DNA from: Stictocephala bisonia
Lineage: Eukaryota; Arthropoda; Insecta; Hemiptera; Membracidae
NCBI GenBank assembly: GCA_035578905.1
Contig: JAQJVL010000160.1
Location: 1,153,560-1,217,559, forward strand
Direction of reading: 5' to 3'
Length of the DNA stretch: 64,000 nt
In this document: piece by piece, positions 10,023 to 23,150 of the stretch
How positions within the stretch are numbered: the first letter of the stretch is position 1
Layout of the letters: every line of letters starts with the position of its first letter
Translations under genes and position numbers: made by a program
Notes under the pieces: generated by a model
The model's database searches: none
What the model was told of the DNA's origin: nothing
Seen by the model: the letters and a program-made list of their open reading frames with translations, nothing else

Positions 10023-13000
10023 TTATATTGTGTGTCTTTATTATTATAATGAAGCACAGTAGATATACTCAACTGGATATAAATTAAGGGGTTTCTTAAT
10101 ATTTGGTTCATTTGAAAATCATGTTTTGTTTTCCAAATATCGATATTACCGAATCAGTTGCTATATAACATCCATCTTTATAAATTCACACTCGGAATCT
10201 GGCTTTGCAATAAGTCCTTTAAATATATTTGAAGGACATCCTTTAAATATAAGGTAGCATGACAGGTCACTTAAACAGTAAGTATGAGTCGGAAGTATTT
10301 ATCATAGTCATCCATAAAATATTTAAAAGTCTCAAAGTATTCTTTTGAAAGTGAAAATTATTTCTTTTCGCTCTTTAAATTAAGTTTTTAAGACTCATAT
10401 CACATGCCACCCACTGGTTTTAAAAATAACATGGAATCTCTAATAACCTAATATAAAATATTATATCTTCAGCGACAGCATTATATAGATAATGTTGTGG
10501 CATAGGCCTGCCTACGCTTGCGTTTAGAGTTACTGAATGTATAAATTCACGGCTTATTTTAATAACCAACAGTCATGACTAAAAAAAAATATCAGAGGAG
10601 AAGCTACAGGTCGACATTCCAAGATAGCAATCTAGATCTCCAGATCACCTTGGGCAGAAGACTCCCTGGTCTCATCGAAGACAGGTTGACCTTAGAACTT
10701 ATGCAAACACTTCTTCAAATCACTTTATTATACATTTACAACGGCCTTGTCTCCGACCAGCTCTTTGTCAAAGGTGATCCTCCTTTAGTGTTTGACAAAT
10801 TGTAGCTGTCCCTTCTGTCAGGTCATCTATATCTGTCGTCACAACCGTTCCTAGTCGAGTTAAGTGTAGATTTAGACCGTTGATTTTTTTTCTCGTTGAT
10901 GACAGAGAAGGCGTGTTATTCTGGGCCGGCCTTGTTCACGACCTCGCTATATGTAATACGCCAAATTATCCCGCCTTCTTCTGGCGGCTTTTTGTTTGGT
11001 TACTAATGAACTTGATGATATGTCTTCTTTCATAATGTGTAATTGAGGGTGACAAACCACTTTCTGCGTTATTTATCCATCCATATAAAGCTGTTATATT
11101 TCGCTTTACTAAATTTGTTGAATCATTTATATTTGCCATTTATGGATTCCGTCCTTGAATATCCTTTTTTTAGTCTCGTTATTTATATTACCTTGAATGT
11201 ATCTTATCCATATACTGCCAAAACTCATATATGCTACTCCTTTACTTTACTTTTGATAAGTTTGGAACATTGGAAGTACTTATTTATTTGTTATAGATTT
11301 AAAAATTACAAATATTAGCCTCAACTATTTGCATATTTATTAGTTTGATTTAAACCACTAGTATGAATACCTCTCAAAATATTGTCTAGTAAACAATAAA
11401 ATACGAAGCTATTAAAAAATTAGTATAAATAAGAATTTCAGTTTGTATTTTCTCGATTTTTTTAGTGGTTTTCTACACTTTTTACAGTTGTAGTCTGTTA
11501 TTTCAATTTTTGTATGAAGATATCTCCTACAGTTTTTATGTTTCCTCCCAAACACATAAAAACTGTTAGGATATGTATCATACAGTCTATTCTTTTAAAA
11601 ATTAGGGTAATCAAATTTTATAGTATATCAAACAAATATTGATAAATTTTAATTTTATTTGCAATAGATTTTGATGAGCAAACTTTGGAAAGATTCAGGT
11701 CGTAGTTCACCATATGAATTTGTATGAGTACTTGGTAAATCTACAATATTTTCTTTTAGTAATTAGTTCAGGTCGTAATTATCAATTAGGAAGCTCTTAT
11801 TTATTAAACAGATTATTTCTAACTAATGTGATAATAAATAAATGTGCCATGTAAGTAGTGTTTTATAAAAACACAGATATACTTCTCATTCAATACTCTC
11901 TTTTGAGTCTTTAATTATCAGCTGTTTTTGGGTCTAATAAACGAGCGATAGTGTATCCCCATGTAAACTTAATGCAGTTTAAACTAGCTGTGGTAGTTAA
12001 CCCCACTAACTGATCAAATTACTGCCACAATATTCCTATTACACGAGAAATCTTTTTAAGTACAAAGGTTACGTTTTCTTATCTCTGATATTCAATTGTG
12101 ATTCAAACCGACTCAACTTAAACATATGTGTTATATTCTATATTGCTACCACAGTCTAAACCACACATAACCTAGCCAACCTAACCTAACCATTATTTCT
12201 TAATCCTTTGATTTAAAATAAGATTAAACCAATTAAAGGTTGAGTTCTACAATAAAAGGTCCTTTATTAGGAAACAAACTCTCACCCATTGTGGTCAAAG
12301 GAATGTTATCTTCGCTGGTAATTGGTATTTACGAACTGACAGCACCGATCCTGTCTGTAATTGGCGTTACTTGCCGATATTCCTGCCCTGTCCTGCCCGT
12401 AACGTGTTGGCCTGTCTCGGAATGTCCGGCCCAGATAGACCAGACTTGTCACCTGGTCACGTTGCATCATATAGTGCCAAGGCCATCAACATCTACCCTG
12501 AGGTTTTTTCACACATCACTCTTGGGCTTGAAATTGGATGAATTTAGATGTAGCAGTAAAAAAGTTGAATATATAATTAATTGTGGAAAACCCTGTAAAT
12601 ATCTTAATTTGTAAATATTTGCAAATTAAATTAATACATTGTCATTCTAGTTTTACTACAGCCTTAAGAGATTGATTTTTTAACAGATCAGCATTTTTTC
12701 CGTGAGATAAAATCTTTTGGAACTACAGATAGAACCAAACAAGGAAGACGTACTTTTGGTCATAAAAATAAAACTAAACAAATCTTATTGACTGCTTTTG
12801 CATCTGTTGTATTTGGATAGTATTTCTTTCAGTAGTTGAAGTATTTTAGTTAAAATTCAATGGATTATGCTCAATTATTAAGTTAATTATTTTTCTCTCT
12901 CATGTTGTTTAAGAAATATGATTGTCACAAAATGTCTTACACATATTTAAGTTTAATATATTTTATTACAAAATAAGTTTTAAAGAGTTACAGGAAATAA

Positions 13001-13150
13001 GTATCATAATCAATAATTTCTTAACTGCTGATGAAGTTCTATGTTGTGTTCACTGATACGCACGCAACTTTCTAGCAGCGTTCTATCCTTGATTATATAC
13101 ACCTACGTTTTATACATTTATTACCTTGTAGAAAAATACTACAAATTTGT
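10023..13150 (+). other. intron 1: no gene; hairpin at 11529-11566
   Basis: Mostly AT-rich. A 13-bp perfect inverted repeat (ACAGTTTTTATGT / ACATAAAAACTGT) spans 11529-11566 and is extended by four more pairs after a one-base bulge. AACCTAACCTAACC lies at about 12178-12192. Moderately GC-rich pieces at 10575-10990 and 12240-12470 carry short open frames without known motifs. Confidence 0.45.
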
Positions 13151-13155
13151 AAATG

Positions 13156-13612
13156 TAGTCGCCATGTTGGCTTTATTCCAATAAGAGAAATAAAACACAC
13201 GGAAATGCACTATTACTTAACTATTCATTGAAAAATTATAATTTTTACTCAATTTGAAAAATCGTAAAAGTTACAAGAGAATCCATAATTAAACATTTTG
13301 ATTATTCATTTCTATTTTCATCATTAATTAACTAACTTTAATGATTTGTTAATAAATCACTATTGTTAACAAATCATTTTAAAAGCAACATTTTAAAATT
13401 AACAAAGATTTATTTTCAAAAAATGTGTTCTTTGTTAAAATAAATCATTAATCAACATTTTTTTTAATTAAAAAGTGGGTTTACCAGTAACTTTTACTCT
13501 TTCAAACAACGTATAAACTATAAATCTTTTAAAAATCGTTAATTCACTTTAATGTTTTTCATTTATTAACATTGAATAAATGGGAATAAATCCAACATGG
13601 CGACTTAAGCAG
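13156..13612 (+). mobile_element. MITE with CCATGTTGG inverted ends
   Basis: GTCGCCATGTTGGCTTTATT near 13159 and AATAAATCCAACATGGCGAC near 13585 are inverted copies about 400 bases apart. The interior is AT-rich and itself partly palindromic (ATTTGTTAATAAAT, TTAACAAAT). The same core CCATGTTGGCTTTA occurs in the element at 38017-39129, so the two belong to one family. Confidence 0.6.
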
Positions 13613-15790
13613 GAAGAATTAATCAAAATTCTAATACATTTATAGATGAAATGCAAAAATGAGTTATTAAGCTTGTACATACATATTGTGTTTTATATTT
13701 ATAACATCTCAAGTGAAATTTTGAAAAAAGTAATATCAATCACAAAACGATATCATTATACACTAGCGTACTAACCCCTTGACTTCCTGTACTGAAGTCA
13801 CCTTGCCTTTCGGTCTGGCTCTGTGACTCGTGACTTCATAAAAAACAGATGAAATATTTAGTATTGTTTTTATTTGGAAGCCTTTTTTATTGTGTAAACA
13901 AATCTGGTGGTTCCACAATACATATATGCAATGTTTTCAACTCAACATACATAAAAAGCTGATATGTATTAACAACAATTATTGGTTGATTAAGAGCAAG
14001 TGGGGAAGAGCTCAGTTATTTTTCCCACAGTCCATGAATCTTAGGCTTAATAAATGGTTCCAAAGAATTGGCACAAACTTTACCCCATATTAAACACTGA
14101 ACAAATCAGAACTTTGAAAATTACCAGTTTGATTCCCAGACATGTTTTTTCACGAAACATACGGTTTTTACTAAAATATTTTAAATTCAAATTTTTATCT
14201 GTTATGAAAATGTAATAAAAATCGTTAGAGCCATTTTTGAGAAAATTTCATTTTTGTATGTTTGTTGGCCATAAAAATTTAAAAAAGTGAAAAAATGGTC
14301 TGGAGATATTGGCTAAATACACCTACATACCGAATTTCATACAAATCGATCCATCCGTTTGGTTTCCAACGAAGTGCACATACACACATACAGACACACA
14401 TACGGACAGACAAGAAAATGTTTTTTTTCGAAAAACCCACTTTTTTTGGGTTCAGGAAACCCTAAAATGAATTTTTAGACCAACTTTAAAAAAAATGTTT
14501 ACGATCACAATATTTTCTCTATGCTAACGCATATGGGAGAAAGTAAAAAATAATCTAATAAAGCTATATTTTCCCCTTCGTAGGTCTTTCATGGGAATTA
14601 AATATATAAATAGTAAAGTTTTGTTAAAACATTGTATTTTGTAATAAAATGCAATTTAACTATGTTTAAAAAGGTTGTAAGGTCATCAATGTTATTTCAC
14701 CTCCGTGTGTCCGCGGCAGTGCGTGCGAGTGCTGGTATAGTTTATGTAGATTGTACGGTGTTTTGCCTCCCGGACACCTCACTCATCCACTTTCACAGTC
14801 TCCCTGTTTATGCGTACACCCACAAGTTGACTGCCCTCAAGCCTTCCAGTTCATCCACATTCGTTCAAAGAAATATGTACTATAATGTCAACAATTATGT
14901 AACAATGCTTACCTCTTGTACGTAAGGACAATCCATCCTGAAACCACTATCATTAAAAACATTTTTTAAATATTATTCAGTTTTTCTTAAACTTATTTTC
15001 ACACTATTTACTTACAAATCTTTTTTTTTAATGATTTTGTGCGAACACAATTTAAAATTGTACCCTGGCAAATGCCTTTATAGAAATCTAATTCAAACAC
15101 TATAGATCAAAATCAGTTTAAACCTCGATAAGTAATAAATCATACACAAATGCACAATTACATAGGTATATTATTTTATTTTATAAGACAATTCTAGTCG
15201 TGAATAGAGCAAGTCGACCAAGATTCTGATATGTAAAACGAGTGACAAGGTTATTATGTGCATTAAATATTTTAGTACGTGACAAAAATAATAGTGTGAC
15301 TCAAAATTATATAACTTGCAAATAGTTGTATCATGTAACAGGAGAGTTTGTGTCAGTAATTTGGTTGTTTGTGAGTTCTACCACTACACTTGGTTTAAAC
15401 TGCTTTGGGACTACACAAATGATCCACTACTGGGCCCCAATAGCTGAATATTAGATATATAAAATTTAACATTGAATGAGAAATAAATGTGTTTATAGAT
15501 TTAATTATTTGACTGTGATATATTGATTTCAACTGGGGTCTCGTCTTTAATGTTAATGGTTATGTGACTTGACTTATTATTATCATGTTATTAAGTTGGT
15601 ACTGCTGGCGCAGTGTTGCAACCCCGCTACTTGGAGACAAATTGTTTGGGAGATTGTAGGCGATAGGTTCCATGCTCGCTTCTCTTAATACCAACACGGC
15701 GTCCGCTCAATGGTTGCCATCGACGTGGACACTACTAGAGAAGTCTGGGGTGTCCATGTTGGATGGTAATCAAGGTTAAGATGTTGTGTA
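13613..15790 (+). other. intron 1: probable old transposon remnant, otherwise no feature
   Basis: At 14270-14460 a stretch reading CGAATTTCATACAAATCGAT followed by ACACACATACAGACACACA and GACAGACA resembles 3' regions common in decayed insect transposons, but I cannot name the family. GAAGTCAC at 13793 and GTGACTTC at 13829 form a small palindrome. The rest has no supported content. Confidence 0.35.
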
Positions 15791-15799
15791 GGGAAGGGA

Positions 15800-16060
15800 A
15801 TTGAATGTCAGACTTGTCACTTAGCTGAAAATCATACCAACACTACGTGGTTTGGATTCCACGTAAAGCTGTAGGTCTCATGGTTTCCCTGGGTATTGGG
15901 CTATTAATAAATAGTCCTTTCTTAGCTAAGTCGATCTCAGATAATAACAATGACTACACTCGTTCATCTAAACTCATCACACTCATTCACCCCTCATATT
16001 AGCCCATATCTCTACTATCGGTGTCTTAAAAATGAATAATGAATAATAATAATGAAAGTT
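15800..16060 (+). mobile_element. SINE-like repeat, plus copy
   Basis: The stretch GGGCTATTAATAAATAGTCC through TCATCACACTCATTCACCCC to TATTAGCCCATATCTCTA matches in reverse complement 28345-28490. It ends in an AATAATAATAATG tail. The minus-strand copy carries a tRNA-like B box (AGTTCGATCCC), which suggests a tRNA-derived SINE. Confidence 0.55.
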
Positions 16061-17169
16061 TTATTAAATACATAAGATACTTAAAATGTATTAACTAGAA
16101 ACTAAATACTTATTTATTAGTTGTATCGTAATTAAAAGATACCATCACAATAAAAACGTGAGAATACGTCATATTCTCTAACAAGTTTTGTGTAAAAAAA
16201 TAATCACGATTTTAACTAATTCGTACCAAAAATATCATGTGTTATAAAGACCCTTCTTAAACCCTTCTTAAGAAGTGTTTCCTGCACACCTTTTGAACAT
16301 ATAAAACTTAAATCATTTAAACTGACTTCAGAAAATTTGAAATTGGAATGAAAATCATTCAAATATAATCTGGAGCAGAACATAAACCAATAAATGCAAT
16401 GCTTGAATACGTAAAGTTAAATAATGTAATATTTTACATTCTAAATCAGCCGACTGAAAAAGTAATTTTACTTATTATTATTACTATTTCTTACACTAGT
16501 GAAATGGAGAAATTTGTTGAATAATTTATAAGAGTGGCTAAGCGCAAGTACACCTGTATTTAGAGATTATACGAGAGAAAGTAAATGCAGACCTTTACGC
16601 TGATGGGCTACAATGTGTTAAGTAATGTCTACAGTCTACATTTGCTCTTATTCCATTCTGCTCTTTTCTGTTAGTGGATGAACATAAATAAATTATGCAT
16701 TGTTGACTAGCACTATAAACGTGCATTTGCGATTGTTCATAGAAATATTCACAAAAAAAATTCTATAAATTATCTCATCTTTAAATTACAATAATATGTA
16801 TGAACAAATGTATTGGTCTCATGTGAAACTAAAGTATTGATTTACTAATCAGTTGTTTTGCTTTTAAACAATGCCATTTATTTATCATATTGAGCATATG
16901 ATACGTTTATGGTTCATATAAAACGTCAAATGTTTGTATAATATAGATTATGATACGAGTATTTCATTTTTTTTCGTGCTATAAAACGGGTTATAACCTA
17001 ATTACATTATAGCAGTTCACATAATAATAATAATTTAGTTGTGGTACGAGTTCAGTTCAATACTACTTAAGCACAAATTTATAACAATAATGTAATTTTA
17101 ATAATAATAATAAGTAATAACAACAAATAAATACTACACAACATTAATAATAATAAATATATAACTAAC

Positions 17170-17215
<46 letters not shown>

Positions 17216-18365
17216 AAAAACAAACAACAGCTTAGACTAAATAGGCTACATATAAATTGTTTGAAAGATAAAAAAATATGGCAATAGAAAAAGTATGAGA
17301 AAAAAATTATAAAACAAAAATATAATTAAGGTAGTAATAATAAACATATTAACGAATTGTAACTCCGAAGAGTTAAAATGTTTTTTAATACTACCTTATT
17401 TCGTAAACTATTAAATTGAAAGAACAACTCGTCTTTTTTAGTGCCTTTCTGGCCAAAGGTTCCGCCGCTAGGTTTACATTTTTTTTTAAACTTTAATCCA
17501 CATAAGTCAACTATGAATTCTTATAAACTTTAATAAATCAACTGACTTGATATGACTGATCTCATTGGCGTATAAGTGAAGCTCTGACACGCGGTGTTGA
17601 TAAATACACTGCGTCTGGTCATAATACTCGAATAAACAAAAATATATAATCCAGGATAAACGATAAGCAAAGCCGTGGTAATAAAATGTTTCCTCACACT
17701 CAATGTCACATATTCAAAAGAACGTTTATGGCCAAGCGTAAAAGAGAATTGAAACGAGACAACCATGTAATGCGTCCAAGCGTCACTATGGTTACGGCTG
17801 GTTAATATAACCACACTATTGATCGTAGTATTCCCACATTCCTAGTTTCAGTACTTTCTGCAGGAGCTCTCTGAAACTAGGTCAGAATATTCAACAAATG
17901 TACTAATATATTTAGAGACAAAAGTTACATTTAAGGTACCCAGTTACGTTCCATGTTATTTAGTGTTGGGTTTCCTAATATTACGCGTATTGCAGTATCC
18001 CCTAACTGTATGATTTTAATGATTGTTTTTCCTATACTGTATAAATAATGGTCACAAACATACAAAAAAAAAATCCTACTGTTTTTAGCAATATGTTACT
18101 ATTTTTGTCCTTTTTCAAATTTTGGTTTTATAGATACAATGGAAGTGATTATTGAGAAAATATTCCGTAATATTAGTTTTTAGTCAAAGCAATTAATTTA
18201 TATAAATTCTAGAATTTGATTAGTAGTTAATTAATGTTTCTTAATTAGGTGATAGTATTCAACAAAACAATTTAAAATGCAAGTAATATACAAAAGTATA
18301 TCATTTGTAAAATATCATATATTAGTATAAAACAACATGCCAAATGACCTTTTTTTGTGTTTCAG
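16061..18365 (+). other. end of intron 1: AT-rich with TA microsatellite
   Basis: A (TA)n run lies at about 17174-17210 after a TAATAATAA-rich area. No coding exon is seen before the TTTCAG acceptor that ends at 18365. A 94-codon minus-strand frame at 17530-17814 has no recognisable motif. Confidence 0.5.
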
Positions 18366-18484
18366 ACTTTGTCCAAAGAGTTTGACAAACTTGAACCCAA
18401 AGATCGAACCAAGAGGTCGTACAAAATCCACGAGAGCATCGTTGACGACATCGTGACTCCCCCCTGGAGACCGGACAACAACAG
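18366..18484 (+). CDS. GH18-like gene, exon of 119 bases
   Basis: The exon is bounded by TTTCAG and ACAG/GTGATT. It starts in phase 0 after the 935-1152 exon and leaves two bases. The encoded 39 residues begin TLSKEFDKLEPKDRTKRSYK and end TPPWRPDNN. This fits the helix after barrel strand 4 in GH18 proteins plus a family-specific loop. It has no known catalytic role. It is GC-rich relative to its introns. Confidence 0.85.
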
Positions 18485-18862
18485 GTGATTAATTGTAGTT
18501 AAATTCGATTAGTTAGTTAAATTAAACCTTTAAGTTATTATTAAGAATAAAACTATCCAAATTAATGTAATTTATCGTGAATTTCTAATACATCTAAGAA
18601 TTGTAGAATTGTATTTAACTGACACCCAATAATCTCTAACAAACTGCATCGTATTTTGAAATGTCCTTACATTTGTGTCTAGGGAAACAAAGTTTAAGTT
18701 CGATTATCTACTCGTGTTTTGGCACATACACTGTTTTTCAACAATATTTGTCCATTTGGGTATAGTCTAGTTCCAGTAGAGCGCACATTAGTTTGACTCT
18801 ATAGGTTTTTAATAAATGCTTTAATAGTATACAATTTATTCATTTTCTTAAAAAGATTAATA
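18485..18862 (+). other. start of intron 2: no feature
   Basis: AT-rich intron sequence with no supported content before the MITE at 18863. Confidence 0.6.
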
Positions 18863-19736
18863 CAGTGTCCCATATGTGGGGAGGTCTTTCAAAAGATGAA
18901 ATCAAACAATATATCCCATTCCAACATTTTGTATATCTTGCGATGTTTTTTGTATATCTGTCTGTTTATTATTGTTAAAAAAGCTTAATATCACCGAGAT
19001 CTCTTAAGATAATATCGCAAATCTTGATAATAGATAATAAGATAATAGTACCGAGATTCTTTATAGCTTACATATTTATTAAAATTTTCAGTTTTGTTTA
19101 CTAGCCTTTTATAAAATGGTGGCCATATTAAACTTTGAAAGCTAAATATCTCTAAAAATTTTAATTTTAGTAAAAATATGTACAATGCAAAAATATCAAA
19201 GAACTTAGTCCTACAAATTATGCTTGAAAGATTTTTAAAATTTGATAAGTATTAACTGATAGTTTGAGATTTTTACTAAATAAAAAGATTTCCTGGCCCA
19301 AGAATTCCACAATTATTTGGTAAAACTTTCAATTTCTCACCTGTGTAATTTTAAATATATTTATACCGTAATTTGTTGGACATAATGGTTTCTTAAAAAT
19401 TTTTATTTTATATTTTTATTGGAAAATGTTTTCCTAAAATTTAAAGCTTTTGAGATATTTAGCATTTAAAGTTTAAAATGGCCACCATTTTTATAAAAGG
19501 CTAGTAAACAATAACATTTTAGTAATGTGTAGACTATTGACACCAAAACTCACACATAACAAAGATTCGTGATTTTTATCTTAAGTAATTTCTGAGATAT
19601 TATTGCAAAACTTGCATACAGACAGATAGATGGAAAACGGAGCGAGATAGACCAAACGTTCAAATGACATATTTTGTTTGTTTTGCCCTTTGTAATAAAC
19701 TCCTGACGTTTGGCTGCCTACATATGTGACACCCTG
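18863..19736 (+). mobile_element. palindromic MITE flanked by TA, CAG...CTG ends
   Basis: The left end CAGTGTCCCATATGTGG and right end CATATGTGACACCCTG are inverted, each next to a TA dinucleotide as in Tc1/mariner-type insertions. An inner inverted pair of ~75 bases (GCCTTTTATAAAATGGTGGC at about 19105, and GGCCACCATTTTTATAAAAG at about 19480) supports a foldback structure. There is no transposase. The class is an inference from the TA flanks. Confidence 0.7.
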
Positions 19737-20779
19737 TATGATATTGTATATAATTATTTTCTAATGCTAATTAATATTGCATGGAACAATCTACTAAATT
19801 AATTTTCTTACATTTTGGTTACACGGTAGTCTACGTGGTTTGGTAAATGTCCCACGTGTTGTGTTTATGAAACCCCTGACACTGATGTGTGTACGTGACT
19901 AGTCACAGCCTGCATGATGTATAGTCTCCTATCTACTTCTGTTAAAGGCTAATCATTTTTCATTACCGTTCCCAAGAAAAAGCAAACGTCCTTCACCTCA
20001 ACTGCCCACGCGAACGCTGACATTCTCTGAGTAGTAAGCTTATGTCTCCCATTTGGTGTGTATAACAAGTCGATTTCGTTACTTATCCATTTATTTTTTT
20101 AACGCACATCTCCAGTTATACATAAAACATTTTACAGTGGCTTAGTTATTAATATAGCTAACGATGACTTATAATTGTGCTTTATAATCCAAGTGTAACA
20201 ATTAGTATAACACTTCATATAACAAAAATTTGTTTCCAGGTAGGACTTTTAAAACAACAAAAAATCCAAAACAGAAGAAAAATATTGAGAAATTGCAATA
20301 AAAAAGATAATTATAGACAAATATTATAAATAATAATTTCATAGGTAAAAAACTATTTAATATCAGTAGTAATATTATTATTTACAAAAAAGACAATATA
20401 TTATTATGAATAGTACTAATATTAAAGACATGGATGGACCTTAAAATCAACAATAGAACCAAAATTGTAGATAAATATTTAAAAATAACAGTAACTATGG
20501 TGAGAAAATACAAAATATATGTGATGGTGTAATTATGAAATTAGCTATACAAATAAAGAGAGTTGGCAGTATTGTTAAATTCCAGCTTTACAGTAAGAAT
20601 CATTCATCTGTTTATAGATATATTAGGCCCTATGTGTGAATAAAACAATGCAATAATTTAATTTGTAAATACTATATTAAGATATCAGCAACAATACTCA
20701 GATCAGTAAAGCTACTGTTTATCATGAACTCCAAGCTAAACGTATTGGTCAGAACCACCTGCTGATAAATTATTCTATT
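19737..20779 (+). other. intron 2: no recognised feature
   Basis: AT-rich intron with one moderately GC-rich piece near 19830-20050 that has no frame or motif I can identify. Confidence 0.5.
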
Positions 20780-21310
20780 AATATTAGGGAACACCTCTGC
20801 ACGCTTCCCAATGCCAAGTTGGTTGTTTCTTGATGGTAGACACAAGTGTCACTCTGCGTTCTCGACAGCTCGGCAATCGGCCTCGGTTTGTGATAACATT
20901 GACATTAGTAGTGCGACTGTACTATAGGACTATTAAAAGCAACATAACGAATGTTTAGTATTGTTTTTATAACGTACAGCAAAACTGAGACATAAATACA
21001 AATATTTACCTCATCAATGATCTCGTTTAACGATTCGTTAATATGTTTGCAATGTTAATTTACATTGCACACTTACATGTACCTCTCATGTCTAGTTGAT
21101 TCGTCCAAAATCCCTAAATATCATTCGTAGAGTGAATGGCAATAAAATCTGATTTGGTGGTGTCGGTATATGTATTATGTACCATAATTTAGCTGTTTTA
21201 GACAAAATATTTTCAAATCCTTTCTTAGAGCGCATCTATAGCTTATAAAAAATATTTAGTCAAGTTTCATGGTCTCCATCACGATAGTTTTTTTAGAAAC
21301 AGTGAAAAGT
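20780..21310 (+). repeat. dispersed repeat, copy 1
   Basis: GGGAACACCTCTGCACGCTT near 20790, and TTTAGCTGTTTTAGACAAAA through AAATCCTTTCTTAGAGCGCA to CAAGTTTCATGG near 21190-21270, correspond in the same order to 43440-43765. The class is unknown; two copies with different spacing imply an interspersed element. Confidence 0.5.
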
Positions 21311-22535
21311 TGGCCAATGTTATTTGGATTTTTTATTTATATATTTATCATTTTAATTGAAATGTTATTAGCACATTTAGTCATGAAGGTGATGTGCTGT
21401 TCGGAATTTTTTTGTTTAAGAGGATCATTATATGGTCATCAATTATTATTAAATGAACTTTCAAAACTCACGAGGTATTTAACCTGCTCTCAAAATAGTC
21501 GGATTATAGCAACAATTGTATCTTTTTAACGTATATAAAAAATAATAGGTTTTAAGGGCAAACATTAAATAAGCCTATATATATACCTAATTAAAATTTA
21601 TTTCTTACTCATGAACTAATCGGAAGCCTCGCTGTATTTTGAAATTTTGTCAATAGTCCAGTTTTTTTATAAAATACGCATAACCCCATCGTTTTTAAAT
21701 GAATTTGATAATAAATTAAATTCAAATTAGACAGACAATAAGAAAAAAAAACAATAAATAAGCGTTTTGAATTGACTTAATTAAAATTTGGCTGATTTTA
21801 ATTATTTTGAATTTTACTGTTGAATTTTTACTCTCAAAAAATGTAACCTATTACGATGAAATATATAAAAACTAACTCTCGTACTACAGTCATATCGTAG
21901 TCTTGATAGTATATAAAAGCAGTAAGGCTTAAACAAAATGCTTACCACAACTCTTTAAATAAATATTTCTTAACATCAAAGGCAAGCCTGTACATAAACC
22001 TTTCTCTCACCATTAGTTCTATCAAAGATTATGGTTTTGAATCTATTTGCATAATTTGTCTCTTAATCCTTGTTCGACTTTCTCTCAAATCACTCTCCAG
22101 CGCAAGTGAACTTACTAATAAGTGTTTTTGCAATAGCTACTTTGTGTAAATTATTCGACGAATTTCACCCACATTAACGTTGTAAGCAATATATTTTAAA
22201 TTGCCTGTTCAATCCGGTAGATGACTACGTTAGAAGAGATAGGAGGAGTGGGAGCGTACGTAAGAGTAAACGACAGTACATTCAGCAATGCAATCTATTT
22301 ATGAATTCTTCATATCAGTTAGTTAAAAAATATTATTTTTTAGTCGAAGTCTTGACGCAGAGACAAAATGGATATTACTACTTTATGAAGCCGAAAAATA
22401 ATCGTGATAACAATTTTTGAAACCGATTATTAAAAAAAATTCTTTAGGTTTTTTTGTATGATGTATTCAATCCTTGAACTAGACATCAAAGTATATGCTT
22501 TATTTGAGCGTTTACATGGAAAATAAAAAAAATCA
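21311..22535 (+). other. intron 2: no recognised feature
   Basis: AT-rich. An 86-codon frame at 21269-21529 overlaps the repeat and shows only a hydrophobic stretch expected of AT-rich DNA. Confidence 0.5.
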
Positions 22536-23150
22536 TATAATAACGTGGTATACAGTGCAAGTAACACGTAACACAACACAAATGTATTACAATATAAGCA
22601 CAAAATGCACAAATATATTACAATACAAGTACAAAGTAAACAAATATTATGAACCCTTCTTCTTATAACTGGCCCGCTCCGATTTGTAGGAAGTGATTGG
22701 TAAACGACTTGCTGCCAATGTGTCCCCCTTCACGTACAGCGGTCTTGATCCACCCCTCCACGTACAGTGGTGCTGACCCACCAACCCACCCCTCCAAATA
22801 CAGTGGGTGAGTTGGTCAGTACCGCTGAACGTGTATGTGTTAACACATATCTAGGAGTTTAGAGGAAATTATGTCATGTTTGCCCAAATATAAAGGACTT
22901 TCCTGAGTCTGTTACCAATTTACAAGCTTTTAGTGAATGCACTGACAAAATAAAGACTGATCAGTGAAATTTTGGAGATCTCTTTCAACTGTAAATAACC
23001 ATCCCAATTATTACTGAGTCTAATGTACCACAATATTTGTGCATTTTGTACTTGTATTGTAATATATTTGTGCATTTTGTGCTTATATTGTAATACATTT
23101 GTGTTGTGTGACGTTTTATTTGTACTGTATATGTACCAACACGTATTATG
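22536..23150 (+). mobile_element. MITE with ~115-bp inverted ends and a CCACC cassette inside
   Basis: Left arm 22536-22650 and right arm 23031-23150 are reverse complements (for example TACAATATAAGCACAAAATG on the left and CATTTTGTGCTTATATTGTA on the right). The interior (22720-22835) holds copies of CACGTACAGTGGTGCTGACC and CCACCCCTCCA in both orientations, the cassette also seen at 8700 and 62760. Confidence 0.75.

Noticed and set aside
9387..10111. Three related small proteins on both strands
   Set aside because: They come from the arms and core of a palindromic MITE.
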